Both the position numbers and the translations under genes were made by a program. Below, piece after piece: positions 1 to 5,657 of a DNA stretch of 6,098 bases. The stretch's first letter is position 1. Each line of letters starts with the position of its first letter. The notes beneath the pieces are model-generated. The model was not told where the DNA came from, made no database searches, and worked only from the letters and a program-made list of their open reading frames with translations. This DNA comes from Clostridia bacterium (GTDB taxonomy: Bacteria; Bacillota; DSM-16504; Desulfitibacterales; Desulfitibacteraceae): contig JAGXSK010000222.1 in NCBI GenBank assembly GCA_018333845.1, positions 1 to 6,098 of the forward strand. The letters run 5' to 3'.

Positions 1-222
1 GCAAAGAGGATTGAATTGTCAACCATTGGCTTTATGGAATATATTGGACCAACAATAAGCCTGTTTTTAGGGATATTTGTATTCAAAGAGGATTTCACCA
101 AAATCCATTTTATCAGCTTTACCTTTATCTGGATAGCAATAGCAATCTACTCTTTTGCAAAATATTCAGCTTTTAGAAGAATTGAACAGCTCCAGTCAAA
201 AGATAAGGTCCTGCAATCATAA
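1..222 (+). CDS. rarD: RarD-type EamA family permease, C-terminal end (partial)
   Basis: The reading frame is open from the first base of the window (frame 1) to a TAA at 220-222, giving about 73 residues; the 5' part lies outside. The segment reads AKRIELSTIGFMEYIGPT followed by a hydrophobic stretch, then a short polar loop with FKEDF and a second hydrophobic stretch ending in IAIYSF, then a basic tail. This order and the 'LST-GF-QYI-PT ... TFIW-A-A-FS' pattern match the end of RarD proteins, inner-membrane members of the drug/metabolite transporter (EamA) superfamily with about ten membrane helices. The last two helices are what is visible. RarD was named for chloramphenicol sensitivity in other bacteria, but its substrate is not established. 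The TTG at base 16 is an internal leucine codon, not a start. No clear terminator follows. Confidence 0.82.
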   Translation, partial: AKRIELSTIGFMEYIGPTISLFLGIFVFKEDFTKIHFISFTFIWIAIAIYSFAKYSAFRRIEQLQSKDKVLQS

Positions 223-254
223 ATCATAAAAAATTTTAGATTATCTGGTAGGGT

Positions 255-282
255 TTTACTTTCCCATTGTAGAAAATATTAT
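255..282 (+). promoter_or_regulatory. Possible sigma-A promoter of the DegV gene
   Basis: TTTACT (255-260) and TATTAT (277-282) are separated by 16 bases and lie 38 bases upstream of the GTG start in a very AT-rich gap. The -10 differs from TATAAT at one position. TATAAA at 280-285 is a competing -10 at a less favourable 19-base spacing. This is pattern matching in AT-rich DNA, so the call is tentative; it is supported by the 97-base gap after the permease gene, which argues for separate transcription. Confidence 0.35.
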
Positions 283-319
283 AAAAGTGTTAAGCAACTA
301 AAAAATTGGAGGTGTTATT

Positions 320-1162
320 GTGGCTAGAATTCAAATAATAACAGACAGCATGACAGATGTACCGAAGGAAATCAAGGACAGATACCAGATCAAGGTGGTA
401 CCTTTAAAGGTGCATTTTGGGGATGAAGAATACAGGGATGGTGTTGATTTGACATATTCTGAATTTTACAAAAAACTTTCTGAAACCAAAGAGCTGCCCA
501 GGACCTCCCAGATTACTCCTCCTGAATTTGTGGAAGTATTCAAGCAGGGGTTAGCTGAAGGAAAGGAAATATTGTGCATTAATGGGTCTTCCCGGGCTAG
601 CGGAACATACCAATCGGCTGTTCTTGCAAAAAATGAACTAGATAGTGATAAAATAGACGTCATAGATACCCTGAGCTTGTCCTTTGGCGGGGGCATGCTT
701 GTTTATGAAGCAGCAAAAATGGCCGAGGATGGAGCAGCAAGGGAGGAAATAGTTGAGAGGCTTAACGGTCTGCGATCAAAGGTTGACCACATATTTACAG
801 TAGATACACTTGAGTATTTGAGAAAGGGTGGACGGTTAAACCCCATGAAGGCTACCATTGCCAACATTCTTAACATTAAACCAATCTTAACTGTGGTTGA
901 TGGGCTTGTAGAGCCCCTTGATAAGGTTAGAGGAAGTAAAAAGGTTATCCACAAGATGATTGGGCTTGCAAAACAAAGGGGAGGAGACTTCTCAAATAAG
1001 ACCGTTGCCCTTGCCCATGCCATTATTCCTGAAAAGGCAGAGGTATTCAAAGAGGAGGTAGCAGTCCAGTTGAATCCCAGGGAAATAATATTTACAGAAA
1101 TAGGCTGTACCATTGGAACCCATGCAGGCCCAGGTACATTAGCCATTTTTTATTTCAGGTAA
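320..1162 (+). CDS. DegV family protein (FakB-like fatty acid-binding protein)
   Basis: This 280-residue protein has the normal length of the DegV family, whose studied members (FakB) bind a free fatty acid and present it to the kinase FakA, feeding exogenous fatty acids into membrane phospholipid synthesis in the cytoplasm. Family hallmarks appear in order: the N-terminal TDSMTDVP (residues 8-15), RTSQITPPEF (61-70) with the Thr/Ser that line the carboxylate site, SSRASGTYQSA (90-100), a DTLSLSFGGG loop, VDTLEYLRKGGRLN, and a C-terminal EIGCTIGTHAGPG (260-272) containing the conserved His 268. The GTG start at 320 is chosen because TTGGAGGTG lies 6-7 bases upstream and the TDS motif follows at the usual distance. 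No fakA or other lipid gene is visible, so which fatty acid is bound cannot be inferred. Firmicutes often carry several paralogues. Confidence 0.93.
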   Translation: MARIQIITDSMTDVPKEIKDRYQIKVVPLKVHFGDEEYRDGVDLTYSEFYKKLSETKELPRTSQITPPEFVEVFKQGLAEGKEILCINGSSRASGTYQSAVLAKNELDSDKIDVIDTLSLSFGGGMLVYEAAKMAEDGAAREEIVERLNGLRSKVDHIFTVDTLEYLRKGGRLNPMKATIANILNIKPILTVVDGLVEPLDKVRGSKKVIHKMIGLAKQRGGDFSNKTVALAHAIIPEKAEVFKEEVAVQLNPREIIFTEIGCTIGTHAGPGTLAIFYFR

Positions 1163-1184
1163 TATCTGCTCATTTTGCTAAAAA

Positions 1185-1213
1185 TTGGATAAAATTATAT
1201 GCTGGGGTACAAT
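1185..1213 (+). promoter_or_regulatory. Probable sigma-A promoter of the methylase gene
   Basis: TTGGAT (1185-1190) and TACAAT (1208-1213) are separated by exactly 17 bases. The -10 matches TATAAT at five of six positions; the -35 keeps the TTG core. A transcript would start near 1220, leaving a leader of about 30 bases before the GTG at 1251. A direct repeat covers the -10 and the expected transcription start (see 1196-1225), which suggests control at this promoter. The assignment rests on sequence match and position only. Confidence 0.48.
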
Positions 1214-1225
1214 ATATGCTGGGTA
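1196..1225 (+). repeat. Short direct repeat over the methylase promoter
   Basis: TATATGCTGGGGTA (1196-1209) is followed by TATATGCTGGGTA (1213-1225), the same sequence except for one G, with a 17-base offset. The first copy ends inside the putative -10 hexamer and the second covers the expected transcription start. This geometry would suit two tandem operator half-sites read from nearly the same orientation on the helix, but a chance or slippage-derived duplication is equally possible. Confidence 0.5.
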
Positions 1226-1238
1226 AAACTTATACATT

Positions 1239-1246
1239 GGAGTGAG
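1239..1246 (+). promoter_or_regulatory. Ribosome binding site deciding the methylase start
   Basis: GGAGTGAG is the only Shine-Dalgarno-like sequence here and ends four bases before the GTG at 1251 (GGAG core to start: 8 bases). A GTG at 1242 is in the same frame but overlaps this site and has no ribosome binding site of its own, so the start at 1251 is preferred and the protein is three residues shorter than the longest open frame. Confidence 0.6.
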
Positions 1247-1250
1247 AAAG

Positions 1251-3233
1251 GTGAAGTCTTTCTATGACTATAAGCAAATCTTGTCAGCATTAAAATATAA
1301 AGAAGGACTTCCCAAGGGAAACCTGGAGAATATATCCTTACTGTCAGAGCCACCCCATTATACTGCGGGACCAAATCTATACATAAAGTATTTTATCAAC
1401 CAGTATGGAAAGCCCTATGATAAAAGCTGTGACAACTATGAGAAAAAACCCTTTGCCGCAGATGTTGTGGAGGGCAAAAATGATCCTATCTACAGGGCCC
1501 ACTCATATCACACCAAGGTACCTTATAAAGCAATAATGAAATATATTCTCCATTATACAGAACCTGGAGATATTGTCCTGGACTGTTTTTGCGGAACTGG
1601 CATGACAGGTGTTGGGGCACAAATGTGCGGGTGTCCTGAAAATGACTTTGCGAGGCAAATTGAAGATGAAATGGGTGCCGTTAAATGGGGGGAACGGAGG
1701 GCTATCTTAAATGATCTGTCTCCAGCAGCTACATTTATTGCCTATAACTATAATATTCCTTTAAACGTACCATCCTTTCAAAAACAAGCCAGAGAGATTT
1801 TAGAAGAGGTAAAAAGTGAATGTTCCTGGATGTATTATACCAGGCATCTAGTAAACGGCTGCCTGCAGAAGGATGATCCAGGGGAGCCCCTTATGGGCTG
1901 GATTAACTATACCATCTGGTCAGACGTATTTCTTTGCTGTCACTGTGGTAAAGAGATTATCTTCTGGAAGGAAGCTGTGGACGCAACCACTGGGAAAGTC
2001 AAGGCAGATTTTTTGTGTCCCAGCTGTGAAAAACCGGTTAGTAAATCTAAAATGAAAAGGGCTAAACAGATTCCAGCAGTCATTAATTATTCAATAAAGG
2101 GAAAAAGATATGAGAAAAAGCCTGACAGTCACGACTTGGACATTATTAGACGTATTGAAGAAATGGAGATTCCTTACCTCGTCCCCCAATGCAAAATGCC
2201 AGAGGGTCACAATACAGCCCAGCCAAGAAAATCCCATGGCTTAAACCATGCACATGATTTTTATACGAAAAGGGCCCTGTATGTTTTAGCTGCCTTTGCT
2301 GACAGGGCCAGGAAAAAATCAAGGAGATTATTATGGTTTGTTACAGCTGTGACTGAGGGCTCTTCCAGGTTAAATCGGGAAAGACCGTCCGGTCTTCCCA
2401 GCAAGCTTAATGGAACACTATACATCAGTTCAATGGTAAGAGAAATTAATGTTTTGGATTTTCTCGGCAGAAAGGTAAAAAGATATAAGACTTGCAGTGG
2501 TCAGGGCCAGGTCATAATCCAGACAGATTCTGCTACAGATTTAAGCACAATTGCAGATAATAGCTGTGATTATATTTTTACTGATCCTCCCTTTGGAGGT
2601 AATATCATGTACTCAGAGCTAAATTTTTTATGGGAAGCCTGGCTTGGTGTATATACAAACAACCATTCAGAAGCAATTATTAACAAAAAGCAAAATAAGG
2701 AATTAAAGCAATATCAGGGGCTCATGGAAAGTTCCTTTAAAGAAATGTACCGTGTTCTAAAGCCAGGAAGATGGCTGACTCTGGTTTTCAGCAATTCAAA
2801 AAACCAGGTATGGAATGCAATCCAAGAGGCACTGCTTAAGGTCGGCTTCATCATTGCAGATGTTAGTATATTAAATAAAAAGCAGGGGAGCTTTATACAG
2901 GTTACAACTAATGCTGCCATGAAGGAGGATCTTGCTGTATCTGCATACAAACCAAAAATGCCTGCCAGTAAAATAAAGCTGAAGCCTGGGACTGAAGAAG
3001 GTGTATGGGACTTCGTAAGCAGATACCTGGAAGGCCTGGCAGCAGAGGAGGCTTCAGGCAAGGCAGTTATTAAGGAGAGGCAAAAATATACCATCTTTGA
3101 TAGAATGGTTGCCTTTCATTTACAAAACAACTTTACAGTTCCCATGGGAGCAATAGAGTTTTTCAATGAACTGGACAGGAGGTTCATTAATAAAGAGGGA
3201 CTGTACTATTTACCCTCTCAGGCGACCCCCTAA
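1251..3233 (+). CDS. Alpha-class DNA methyltransferase with zinc-ribbon-like insert, probably C-terminally truncated
   Basis: This is a 660-residue S-adenosylmethionine-dependent DNA methyltransferase of the N6_N4_Mtase type. A motif X-like segment (HSYHTKVPYKAIMKYIL, from residue 84) precedes motif I, DCFCGTGMTG (111-120), which binds AdoMet; LNDLSP with D155 fits motif II. The catalytic motif IV, TDPPFGG (D445-P-P-F448), comes some 330 residues later. The order X-I-insert-IV defines the alpha class, and DPPF favours N6-adenine as target. The long insert, expected to recognise DNA, holds two cysteine pairs (C229/C232 and C256/C259) that look like a zinc ribbon. A region after motif IV (YSELNFLWEAWLG, MYRVLKPGRW) completes the fold. 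As I recall the family, relatives are larger (around 900 residues) and continue past the point corresponding to LPSQ (near residue 657); here ATP and a stop follow instead, suggesting loss of a C-terminal region. No nuclease or other defence gene is adjacent, so it appears as an orphan. The catalytic domain seems intact; activity is uncertain. Confidence 0.85.
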   Translation: MKSFYDYKQILSALKYKEGLPKGNLENISLLSEPPHYTAGPNLYIKYFINQYGKPYDKSCDNYEKKPFAADVVEGKNDPIYRAHSYHTKVPYKAIMKYILHYTEPGDIVLDCFCGTGMTGVGAQMCGCPENDFARQIEDEMGAVKWGERRAILNDLSPAATFIAYNYNIPLNVPSFQKQAREILEEVKSECSWMYYTRHLVNGCLQKDDPGEPLMGWINYTIWSDVFLCCHCGKEIIFWKEAVDATTGKVKADFLCPSCEKPVSKSKMKRAKQIPAVINYSIKGKRYEKKPDSHDLDIIRRIEEMEIPYLVPQCKMPEGHNTAQPRKSHGLNHAHDFYTKRALYVLAAFADRARKKSRRLLWFVTAVTEGSSRLNRERPSGLPSKLNGTLYISSMVREINVLDFLGRKVKRYKTCSGQGQVIIQTDSATDLSTIADNSCDYIFTDPPFGGNIMYSELNFLWEAWLGVYTNNHSEAIINKKQNKELKQYQGLMESSFKEMYRVLKPGRWLTLVFSNSKNQVWNAIQEALLKVGFIIADVSILNKKQGSFIQVTTNAAMKEDLAVSAYKPKMPASKIKLKPGTEEGVWDFVSRYLEGLAAEEASGKAVIKERQKYTIFDRMVAFHLQNNFTVPMGAIEFFNELDRRFINKEGLYYLPSQATP

Positions 3234-3456
3234 TTATCATCACTCTTCTGGTGCTTTTCAGTCTGGCCCTTGCTGGCTGCTCACTTTTTGCAGCGGTAGA
3301 TGAAGGGAAGAACAATAAACCGGAACAAGAAGAGGCTAAACATTAGAAGAAAAGGAGATTGACCTGGAAGAGCAAAAAAGGCTTGAGGAAGAACGCATTA
3401 GAGAGGAAAGACGGCAAAGAGAACTGTCATTGTACAGATGTAAAACTTGCTCCTGA
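3224..3456 (+). pseudogene. Remnant of a lipoprotein gene (no start, frameshifted, truncated)
   Basis: Reading the frame of 3233 gives DPLIIITLLVLFSLALAGCSLF, a hydrophobic helix ending in the lipobox LAGC, then a polar stretch ending EQEEAK before a TAG at 3344-3346. The charged pattern resumes in the next frame from 3343 as LEEKEIDLEEQKRLEEERIREERRQREL, and stops at TGA 3454-3456. Adding one A to the AAA at 3338-3340 would join the two frames. No ATG, GTG or TTG exists in frame before the hydrophobic helix (a stop lies at 3191-3193), so the normal start with its basic residues is missing. The product would have been an exported, membrane-anchored lipoprotein with a Glu/Arg-rich, coiled-coil-like linker; the functional domain is gone. 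The linker reminds me of putative glycoside-hydrolase (DUF4015-like) lipoproteins of Clostridia, but this is only a guess. The methylase stop codon (3231-3233) lies within the remnant. Confidence 0.68.
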
Positions 3457-3483
3457 GAGATATCTTTTCAGGAGTTTTGTTTT
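3450..3483 (+). terminator. Rho-independent terminator
   Basis: CTCCTGA (3450-3456) pairs with TCAGGAG (3468-3474); the stem can extend by one A-T and two G-T pairs to ten pairs around a five-base loop. It is followed directly by TTTTGTTTT (3475-3483). It would end transcription from the methylase and the lipoprotein remnant and insulates the amidase gene downstream. It overlaps the last codons of the remnant reading frame, which supports the view that that frame is no longer coding there. Confidence 0.75.
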
Positions 3484-3518
3484 AATCCTCAAAAAAGTGG
3501 CAGCTAAATTAAACAAAC

Positions 3519-3553
3519 GTGAAAATACAGGTGACCATGTATGTTATTTTCAC
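3519..3553. repeat. 9-bp inverted repeat in the amidase promoter region
   Basis: GTGAAAATA (3519-3527) and TATTTTCAC (3545-3553) are perfect inverted copies with a 17-base spacer. A second, imperfect dyad is nested in it: ATACAGGT (3525-3532) against ACCATGTAT (3534-3542), with one extra A. It overlaps the -35/-10 spacer of the putative promoter and is not followed by a T-run, so an operator for a dimeric regulator is more likely than a terminator. Confidence 0.55.
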
Positions 3554-3561
3554 ATAATATA
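3533..3561 (+). promoter_or_regulatory. Sigma-K-like promoter candidate for the amidase gene
   Basis: GACC (3533-3536), 16 bases, then CATAATATA (3553-3561) fit the mother-cell sigma-K pattern as I remember it (mACm, 16 bases, CATAnnnTA), with a mismatch only at the first -35 base. Transcription would start about 20 bases before the ATG at 3592. A sigma-A reading is also possible: GTGACC (3531-3536), 18 bases, TAATAT (3555-3560). The sigma-K reading is attractive because signal-less amidases such as CwlC of Bacillus subtilis are sigma-K dependent, but the match is short and the organism is not proved to sporulate. Confidence 0.38.
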
Positions 3562-3591
3562 AAGTAGATTGGTATCTTCCTGGAGGTTATT

Positions 3592-4317
3592 ATGAATTAC
3601 AAAACAATTGTTATAGACCCTGGGCATGGGGGCACAGACCACGGAACATCTCATGGTAGCATTAGAGAAAAGGATCTAGTGCTGGATATTTCATTAAAAC
3701 TCAGACAGGAATTATTAAAAAATGGCTACTTTGTAGTTATGACTAGAAACAAGGATATAAGAATCATCCCTGCTGTAAGGAGCGGGATAATAAAAAATAG
3801 TGGCGGTGCAATATGCATATCTAACCATATAAATGCTGGGGGAGGTAGGGGTGCAGAAATAATTCAAAGCATCCACAGCAACGGTCGGCTTGCTGCAATT
3901 TTGTTGGAGAAAATTGTGGAGACGGGTATGAGGAGGAGGAGAATATACAGCAGGGAATCAGCCAGGTTTCCAGGAGAAGACTACTATTATGTAATAAGAG
4001 ATTCCAAACCGGTAGAAACGTTTATCGTTGAGTATGGCTTTCTTGACAGTAAAGAGGATAGGCAGCGTCTTGTTCAGGAAGGCTTTAGACTGGAGCTGGC
4101 AAAAGCTGTGTCAAGGGGTATAGATTTATACCTGAAAGATATGTCTGTTGTAATTGTGGATTTAGATGGTCAAAGCAAGCCTTTCCCCGGTGAAAAAAAG
4201 CAGCTTATTAGTGGACGATGGTATCTAGAAGCAAGAACATTTACAGAAATGGCAGGAGGCAGGGTAATCTGGGACAGCCAGAAGCAAAAAGCAGTGTTTG
4301 ACTTTAGTGGAAAATAA
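3592..4317 (+). CDS. N-acetylmuramoyl-L-alanine amidase (Amidase_3) with C-terminal copper amine oxidase N-like domain
   Basis: This 241-residue zinc enzyme should cleave the bond between N-acetylmuramic acid and L-alanine in peptidoglycan. The Amidase_3 domain (about residues 1-180) shows all key elements: VIDPGHGG with zinc ligand H12, the second ligand E26 in REKDLVL, TRNKD (51-55), SNHINA with ligand H79, and the catalytic glutamate E147 in VEYGFLDSKED. Residues from about 185 to 241 (GRWYLEARTFTEMAGGRVIWDSQKQKAVFDF) resemble the small copper amine oxidase N-terminal domain often attached to clostridial wall or secreted proteins; it probably aids binding and has no oxidase role. The protein starts directly with the first beta strand and has no signal peptide, so it is expected to act from inside, as do phage endolysins or the mother-cell lysis amidase CwlC. 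GGAGG at 3582-3586 sets the ATG start. No holin or phage genes are near, which favours the sporulation-type role over a prophage. Confidence 0.9.
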   Translation: MNYKTIVIDPGHGGTDHGTSHGSIREKDLVLDISLKLRQELLKNGYFVVMTRNKDIRIIPAVRSGIIKNSGGAICISNHINAGGGRGAEIIQSIHSNGRLAAILLEKIVETGMRRRRIYSRESARFPGEDYYYVIRDSKPVETFIVEYGFLDSKEDRQRLVQEGFRLELAKAVSRGIDLYLKDMSVVIVDLDGQSKPFPGEKKQLISGRWYLEARTFTEMAGGRVIWDSQKQKAVFDFSGK

Positions 4318-4442
4318 ATTTGCAGAAATTTTTTATTCTGTTTTAAGCATAATTCGACAACGGACACAAGACATAAAAAACGAGAAGAGAAGCCATTTCA
4401 TATCCATTGGGGATGGAAAATATGTTAAAATATCTATTAAAG

Positions 4443-4479
4443 AAGACAAGACAAGGGGACGGTTCTTCTGTCTTGTTTT
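4443..4479. repeat. GGGGAC-core palindromic repeat (REP-like), upstream copy
   Basis: AAGACAAGACA (4443-4453) and TGTCTTGTTTT (4469-4479) form an 11-pair stem with one G-T pair around the loop AGGGGACGGTTCTTC. The string GGGGACGGTTCTTCTGTC resembles a palindromic repeat family I recall being dispersed in clostridial genomes and associated with REP-type (RAYT, IS200-like) transposases; no such transposase is in the window. It lies 36 bases before the dehydrogenase start. The right arm ends in four Ts, so weak terminator activity for the amidase transcript is an alternative or additional role. Confidence 0.6.
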
Positions 4480-4502
4480 GGTTGAATCCCCAATACATTG
4501 AC

Positions 4503-4510
4503 GAGGAGGA
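4503..4510 (+). promoter_or_regulatory. Ribosome binding site deciding the dehydrogenase start
   Basis: GAGGAGGA ends five bases before the ATG at 4516. The longer in-frame TTG at 4498 precedes this site and has no ribosome binding site, and starting at 4516 places the MKPKVFIATP beta strand at the N-terminus as is usual in the family. Confidence 0.85.
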
Positions 4511-4515
4511 ACAAA

Positions 4516-5493
4516 ATGAAACCCAAAGTATTCATAGCAACACCTATTCCAATGGAAGTGGAGAGATACATAGGAGAACACTGCAGGTACGTAAAATGGG
4601 AGGGTGAGCATCCTATTTCCCGCGAGGATTTGCTGAAAGTACTAGCCGAGAATAGTGATATTGAGGGGTTAATGCTCAAGTATCACAAAATAGACAGGGA
4701 GCTTCTTGACCTTGTCCCTAATCTAAAGGTTGTTAGCAATGATGCAGTGGGATATGACAATTTTGATATTGAACTCATGAAGGAAAAGGGAATAATTGGA
4801 ACAAATACCCCCTCTGTCCTTGATGAAACTGTAGCAGATACAGCTTTTGCATTAATGCTTGCAGCGTCAAGGCGGATTGTGGAGCTTGATAGATATGTTA
4901 AGGATGGCCATTGGGTAGAAGGCCCGGAGAAACGCTTTTATGGCTATGATGTCCATGGAGCTGTTCTTGGAATTATAGGTATGGGCAGGATTGGTGAAGC
5001 AGTTGCAAGACGGGCCAGGCTTGGATTTAACATGAGTGTTCTTTATAATAATCGTTCCCCAAAACCTCATGTGGAGGTCGAGCTTGGGGTAGAATACAGG
5101 CCCCTTGAAGAGCTTCTTAAGGAATCAGATTTTGTAGTGCTGCTGACACCCCTGACTCCAGAGACTAAATACTTAATGGGTGAAAGGGAATTTTCCTTGT
5201 TGAAGAAGACGGCTATTTTTGTTAATGTATCTCGAGGAAAGACTGTCAATGAAAAAGCACTTATCAAGGCTTTGCAGGAAGGAAAAATTTATGCAGCAGG
5301 CCTGGATGTGTTTGAACAAGAGCCAGTAGATCCCGGTAACCCTCTTCTTAAAATGAAAAACGTGGTAACAGTTCCTCATATTGGTTCTGCAACGGCAAAA
5401 ACCCATCATGCCATGGCTGCCCTTGCTGCAAAAAACCTGGTAATTGCATGCACTGGGGGAGAACCTCCCAACCTGGTAAAGGAATTTATATAG
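4516..5493 (+). CDS. D-isomer-specific 2-hydroxyacid dehydrogenase (glyoxylate/hydroxypyruvate reductase-like)
   Basis: This 325-residue cytoplasmic oxidoreductase has the normal family length and should interconvert a 2-ketoacid (such as glyoxylate, hydroxypyruvate or 2-ketogluconate) and the D-2-hydroxyacid with a nicotinamide cofactor. The catalytic domain starts with KVFIATPIP; NDAVGYDNFD (75-84) and NTPSVLDETVAD (97-108) are family signatures. The Rossmann domain carries GMGRIG (155-160, the GxGxxG loop). The catalytic residues are present: R240 in VSRG, E269 in FEQEP, and H288 in VPHIGSAT. After the second strand of the Rossmann fold the sequence is YNNRSPKP (177-184), without the aspartate typical of NAD enzymes and with an Arg-Ser pair, which suggests NADP(H) use. 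It ends in the GGEPPNLV tail common in glyoxylate reductases. The precise substrate cannot be read from the sequence; lactate dehydrogenase and phosphoglycerate dehydrogenase relatives are less likely. It stands alone between two palindromic repeats. Confidence 0.9.
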   Translation: MKPKVFIATPIPMEVERYIGEHCRYVKWEGEHPISREDLLKVLAENSDIEGLMLKYHKIDRELLDLVPNLKVVSNDAVGYDNFDIELMKEKGIIGTNTPSVLDETVADTAFALMLAASRRIVELDRYVKDGHWVEGPEKRFYGYDVHGAVLGIIGMGRIGEAVARRARLGFNMSVLYNNRSPKPHVEVELGVEYRPLEELLKESDFVVLLTPLTPETKYLMGEREFSLLKKTAIFVNVSRGKTVNEKALIKALQEGKIYAAGLDVFEQEPVDPGNPLLKMKNVVTVPHIGSATAKTHHAMAALAAKNLVIACTGGEPPNLVKEFI

Positions 5494-5541
5494 CTGCAGC
5501 CTGTATAGCTTTAAACCTAGAATAATTCATAAGTTATGAGC

Positions 5542-5594
5542 TAGGGGACATATCTTTATTATAAAGCATGACTACAAAGGAGATGTGTCCCCTA
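5542..5594. repeat. GGGGAC-core palindromic repeat (REP-like), downstream copy
   Basis: TAGGGGACATATCT (5542-5555) pairs with AGATGTGTCCCCTA (5581-5594): 14 pairs with a single G-T, around a 25-base AT-rich loop. It starts 48 bases after the dehydrogenase stop. Its AGGGGACATATCT matches AGGGGACGGTTCT of the copy at 4454-4466 at 10 of 13 positions, so both may belong to one family. There is no uninterrupted T-run after the stem, so it is a poor intrinsic terminator by sequence, though it could still stabilise the 3' end of the dehydrogenase mRNA. Confidence 0.65.
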
Positions 5595-5657
5595 ATAAGA
5601 GTTTTAAGGGTTTTACATAAAAAGGATTGTCACGTGAAGGAAAACCTGGCTGGGAAA

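Noticed and set aside
703..1146. 147-codon frame on the minus strand inside the DegV gene.
   Set aside because: It is the antisense shadow of a clearly conserved gene and shows no family features of its own.
3359..3562. Open frame starting at a TTG and covering the lipoprotein remnant, terminator and amidase promoter.
   Set aside because: It reads through the terminator hairpin and the dyad, has no ribosome binding site, and the lipoprotein-like charged sequence lies in another frame.
3592..4317. The amidase as part of a prophage lysis cassette.
   Set aside because: No holin, structural or integrase gene is present on either side, and the neighbours are ordinary chromosomal genes.
4316..4334. 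AAATTT-GCAG-AAATTT followed by Ts as a terminator of the amidase gene.
   Set aside because: The stem is only A-T pairs and overlaps the stop codon; too weak to call as an intrinsic terminator.
4353..4359. TTCGACA, the reverse complement of the Spo0A box core TGTCGAA, between the amidase and dehydrogenase genes.
   Set aside because: A single 7-base match is expected roughly by chance in a window of this size on two strands, and no promoter is clearly placed beside it.
4407..4436. Possible promoter for the dehydrogenase (extended -10-like TGTTAAAAT at 4423-4431).
   Set aside because: No acceptable -35 at a suitable distance; AT-rich DNA gives such matches often.
4333..4679. Several overlapping frames on both strands between the amidase and dehydrogenase.
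   Set aside because: They cross the palindrome and the dehydrogenase start, lack ribosome binding sites and have no recognisable protein features.
5630..5637. Perfect 8-bp palindrome TCACGTGA.
   Set aside because: Too short and isolated to be distinguished from chance; not placed against a recognisable promoter.
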